Made by a program: the position numbers and the translations under genes. A DNA stretch of 64,000 nucleotides, taken from contig CM053266.1 in assembly GCA_028583415.1 (NCBI GenBank), forward strand, positions 47,618,726-47,682,725, written 5' to 3'. This document shows, one piece after another, positions 59,869 to 64,000 of the stretch. Under the pieces are notes generated by a model, which was not told where the DNA came from, made no database searches, and was given only the letters and a program-made list of their open reading frames with translations. The number at the start of each line of letters is the position of its first letter. Position 1 is the first letter of the stretch. The DNA comes from Protea cynaroides. Taxonomy: Eukaryota > Streptophyta > Magnoliopsida > Proteales > Proteaceae.

Positions 59869-60816
59869 TGGATGTTAACAAATCATAGTATTAAATACCT
59901 TACCTGCTGACGAGAAAACTTTTTGATAAAAAAAAAGGTGATGCCATGCAATTTCTTTTGGGTGTTTCCCTTCAATATATAGCTAGCTGACTGAGTTATG
60001 TTGTCTTTTCTTGTAAACCTCATGTCCAATTATGATATTCATTGATTAATAAATTAGAAGAAAGAAAGTAATAAACGCGACAACCATATTCCTCCTTTGT
60101 CCTAAGATTGTCTTAAAGTTGCCTCAATACGGCAAGGAAGGAGCACTCCCCTTAGAGACAAGGTTGTCTTCATGTAATCGATCAAGAGACAAGTAGATAA
60201 TGCCATCAAGTGTTTAAGTCCTTAGATCTTTAACGTCCCATCTGCTTAAATATGAAAATTACCCTCTGATATTGGATTAGGTTGGGATGTTAATGTCATC
60301 TCGATTACTTATGTTATTGGTGAAGCTCGATATATTGTCTTAAGTCAAGAAGTATTATTCACTTTGCCACGTTTTGCCATAGTTAAACGTAGCTCATACA
60401 CCTTGTGCGAATGAAGTGTGAACTAGTAAATAGTTATGTTCCAGATCTGTTCTGTCTCTCTTTACTTTTTCTTTCTGTTATCGTTCTTCTACTATATTGT
60501 TAATTCCTAGCAACATGAAGACTGACACTATAGATAATATAAGAAGAAAACAGAACACAACCACATTCCTCTTTTATCCAGACTTCACTTCAGGGTTGGT
60601 TCGAATGAGATTCCACTTCCCACCTTAAAATATAGGAAAGTTTAGAGTGTGTACATACATATTCCTCTCCCTACCTTAGAAGTATGAAATCTCAAAGGTC
60701 TTAATTTTCTCAAAAATTGATTGTGGAATTTTAATGGGTTCTTATGATTTTTTATATATTCTTAATTTCAAATATAAGTATAAAATGAAGACTATCTGCT
60801 ATCTTTTTTTAATGGA
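59867..60816. other. Intergenic, nothing recognised
   Basis: AT-rich DNA without supported reading frames or clear repeat ends. Confidence 0.5.
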
Positions 60817-61881
60817 AAAATTACCCAGACTACTCCTATAGTTTGGATTAATATCACCTACTACCAGTAGATTTTTATAATGACACCTGTTTCCATTTAA
60901 CTGGCAACGAAAACCCCAAAAAAATTGAAAGACAGTTATACTCTTATGATTTTAAACTGAAAAAAAATAAAAATTACTATTTTAACCTTCCATCAAACAT
61001 CTTCATCCTCCTCCTCAATTTTTTCTCCCCTCTTTCATGAAACCAAAATTGATACTGAGCAATATGCAATAGATGCAGTGAAGGTGGTGAAGGTGGCTAA
61101 GCTTCTCTTTCCAATGGCGGGAATCTCACGTTGATTTCGATTGATGTCGTTTCTTTCTAAAGAAAATTCATTTTCTAGGATTTCAGCCAATTCCGGCTGA
61201 TTCCCAACTGATTCCGACCCGGACTTGATGGAGGCCGAATTCGTGTCCAATTATGCGTTTCAAAATCTTCCCCAATCCAACCCTCCCCCAACCCCAACCG
61301 AAAAGAACAGCCTTACGGCCCTCCACACGAGGTGGGATATCATTTTTGGTCTCTGCTATCAAAAGCATGCACCGTACCATCAGGCCAAGGTAGCGTTTCT
61401 TGTCTCTGCTATTTCTCTCCAGCATAGCACCCACCACTCTGTTTCTCACTCCGGCACAACCCCTGCTCCCTCTCTCTCGCCCTTCCCCTACTTCTTCAGC
61501 AACAAAAACAAGTCCGCATTCCTTCAAATAAAAGCGCCATGCTGTGGTTTCAGGGAAGTGAAGAAGGGATTTGGGGATTTGGGGAATTTAGGAATTAGGG
61601 TTTACAATTCTGGGAAGGGAAGGGTTTGGCGGTTTTTGATTAGACGGCTGAGATTTGAGATTGATTACACGGTGTTGCTCTTTGTTTTGTTTGTTTTTGG
61701 CTCTGAAGATCTATTAGCTAGGGTTTAGCTAGGGTAGGGATTTGGAGGAAATGGGTAGGGAAAATGCATTAAAGGTAAAAAAAAATATTTTAACTTACAT
61801 CAAGGGATTTGTGGGAAATAAATATTAATGGATGATAGGTGTAATTAGTTCAAAGTACAGGAGTAGTACATAAAATTTTTC
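60817..61881. mobile_element. Terminal-inverted-repeat element, about 1.07 kb, MULE-like
   Basis: The left end (GAAAAATTACCC.., with ACTACTCCT at about 60831) and the reverse complement of the right end (GAAAAATTTTATG.., with ACTACTCCT) agree over about 38 bp, both continuing TTTG..TAAT. The interior is more GC-rich than the flanks and has open frames on both strands (e.g. 61225-61728), none recognised. No certain target duplication. Such elements in plants may carry pieces of host genes. Confidence 0.6.
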
Positions 61882-62289
61882 TTTATTTATAATAATGAAT
61901 ATAAGCAAAAATAATCAACTTTTTATGATTAATGGATTAGTTGGAAAGAAATGTTTATGAATTTTGTTTTTCTCTAAGAATTTTAAAACTCAAAATTATT
62001 CCCTTGCCAAGTGGAGGGTGGGATCTTTAGAATATTTTATTTTTAAGGTGGGGGTTTATCATCTCTAAACTTTTCTATTTTTAAGGTGGGCAATGGAATC
62101 TCTTTTTCTTAAGGAAATTAAGTATGAAAAGTAAGTTTGCCTATTGAGATTTTTTTTAATTGATTTTGTATGATGATGTGGACATATCAATGGTTAAAGT
62201 TAAGATCATTTGAATTTGGTTCAAACTCTCACAAACATTTCTTTTTAAAAGTTGCTTGAAAAACTGATATCTATTTAAGAAGTGGTTCA
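61882..62289. other. Intergenic, nothing recognised
   Basis: AT-rich with several TTTTTAAGGTGGG-like motifs; no gene. Confidence 0.5.
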
Positions 62290-62518
62290 CATCGTCTCCT
62301 TTCAATGATTTTGGAAGACGCAGCAACCTATCTTGGATGGCCGCCACATGATTCTCAGATGAATCCGAGACCCACGTCTGAGTCGTCATCCCTTGTCGGC
62401 TCGACTTGTCAGCTGGGTATCGGCTTGGACGTGGGTCTCGGATTCACCCAGAACCACGTGGCGGCCATCCAAGACAGATTGCCACTGTCCTCCCAAAACC
62501 ACTGAGAGAAAAGGATGC
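62290..62518. mobile_element. Foldback MITE 3
   Basis: Third member of the palindromic family seen at 17685-17911 and 17947-18158 (CATCGTCTCCT.., GAATCCGAGACCCACGTC, GACGTGGGTCTCGGATTC). One arm keeps the G-box CCACGTGGC. Confidence 0.85.
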
Positions 62519-62977
62519 GGATCCAGAAGAAAAAGTATGTATACCCGAATATGGAAAGTCTTACAATTGAGACATGTCACCAAATTTGATATAAATAAAT
62601 TGAAAATGTGAAAAAAAAATCTTACATTATAAAGAAATAAATAAAAACAATATATCTCATCTTTTTATAGTAACTCTATCTAATTAAAGAATCTCAAAAA
62701 AAGAAAAAAAAATTCCAAAATTATTATATTTTTATTAATAGGAATCAGAATCTAAAAAAACACTCTTGAATTTATTATATTTCTATTAATAGAAATCTTC
62801 ACTCTCTCTCCATACAGGTCCCGAAAAATCATATTCTAAAATACTCATTAACATTAGATATTCATTATATATTCTTCCATTAAAGTTAACCATCAAATTA
62901 AGAAAATTCCATCCTTTAAATTTATTATGTCATCTACTTCCCCCACTATCCTTTTTTCCTAACCTCATCTCTCTCTC

Positions 62978-63024
<47 letters not shown>

Positions 63025-64000
63025 AACTAATGCTTTAGTAGTGCAGTGCTATTGATTCATTTACCTTTTATTTTGGCAGTAATTTAATTTCACTTGGATA
63101 ATTCTGGGATGGATCATCTAAAAGTTCACCTTCAGTCAAGTAATTTATGCACTTTTTTTTTACTACTAGAAATCATCTACACTCTTCACTGTTTGAACAT
63201 ATTCTAGAATATAAACGATAAGCATGTTCCCTGGTATTCCTTGCATTATACATTATCCTACTTATAATCTTTTTCATTATTACTTAAATTATGTCTTGAA
63301 TGAATTGCAACAAATTGGATGAAATGGTGCAATATATCTTACAAGATGTTTATGTGAATTAAATTGATTGATACCTTTTGACACAGACATTTCTTTAAAT
63401 TTTGATTCAAAACTAACAGTTTGATAAATTTGGAAGATGATAAGTGATGATAACATTCAGTCATCCCGTTGGTCGGATTTTAATATAAAATTAGTGTATT
63501 ATATGGGTTGAAATTGCTTCGAGCCCTACTTCGTATCTGAATGTGTGTGCATTACATTTATTAACTCCCCCAAGATAGGTTTTTTTGTTCTTTAACCCCT
63601 CTTGTGTCTAGGTGTGGAAATACACTGCTAGACATGAATCTTATTCTCAATTTTAAATTTAAATAGATTTATCTCCACATATCAAAATTCTCTATTTAAA
63701 GTGTTTTGAAATGATCCGACATCCTTAATTTTTGAGAATCTTTATAGAAAAAAAAAAGAAGAAAAACTTAGACTCCAAATTAGCTGAATCATCACAGGCC
63801 CACATGATCTAGCACTTAAATTAGTTAATTGCTTCCATATAAAATTAGCAGGGTCTTCCTTGATACTTATAATTACTAGAGATCAACATATACAGAAGAC
63901 CCACTTACTATATTAAGAAAAGAAAAATTGGAAGATTCCTAGTCCTGATAAAGTGTGAATATGAGCATTTTTCCAGCAGGCTGTGGAGGTCAGAAGATGA
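62519..64000. other. AT-rich intergenic with (CT)n run
   Basis: A CT microsatellite lies at about 62966-63020. A segment around 62715-62790 has two copies of AAATTTATTATATTT.TATTAA. Nothing codes; the window ends here. Confidence 0.55.

Noticed and set aside
59690..59881. Tyr-Ile repeat protein
   Set aside because: It is just the AT microsatellite translated.
1..64000. CRISPR array or bacterial-type operon
   Set aside because: No regular spacer-repeat structure; genes have plant introns and the tandem repeats found have no unique spacers.

Overview
This window is nuclear DNA from a flowering plant. It is AT-rich, its coding sequence is broken by GT..AG introns, it has many microsatellites, and it holds plant-type transposable elements (Ty1/copia, a probable Ty3/gypsy LTR, L1 and RTE LINEs, a TRIM, SINE-like units and MITEs). 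I cannot name the species. Two genes look intact, both on the + strand: a SMAX1-LIKE (SMXL6/7/8, D53-type) strigolactone-signalling repressor at 4326-13034, and an Alfin-like PHD-finger histone reader at 36560-53715.

Layout. 1-4325 is intergenic sequence with one small MITE and the SMXL upstream region. 4326-13034 is the SMXL gene in three exons. Its 4.7-kb first intron has collected a LINE fragment, a 0.59-kb TCTCGAC-rich element, a three-copy tandem repeat and a reversed, frameshifted fragment of a DeSI/PPPDE-type peptidase gene. An RTE LINE with an 18-bp target-site duplication lies just downstream. 15122-15953 is a probable hAT-like element.

From about 15960 to 23550 and again from about 35050 to 42270 the same roughly 7.5-kb block occurs twice in direct orientation. 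Each copy carries the Alfin-like promoter, exons 1-3 and the start of intron 3. The upstream copy (A) has no exons 4-5, so it lacks the PHD finger. The downstream copy (B) continues to exons 4-5 after a 16-kb intron 3. Copy A has two in-frame exon deletions (21 and 24 nt), intact splice sites, and two back-to-back foldback MITEs in its promoter. Both copies share an old TRIM, while a SINE-like unit is present only in A.

The 11.5 kb between the blocks holds a frameshifted ubiquitin-like-domain gene, a minus-strand LINE RNase H fragment, a 2.3-kb LTR-like sequence and other retroelement debris. Intron 3 of the complete Alfin-like gene contains a decayed copia element, itself interrupted by a 5'-truncated L1 LINE with a 17-bp target-site duplication.

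53716-64000 appears intergenic, with microsatellites, a terminal-inverted-repeat element of about 1.07 kb and another foldback MITE. No tRNA, rRNA or CRISPR array was recognised. Exon boundaries are from reading splice sites, reading phase and family resemblance; no alignment or transcript data were available.
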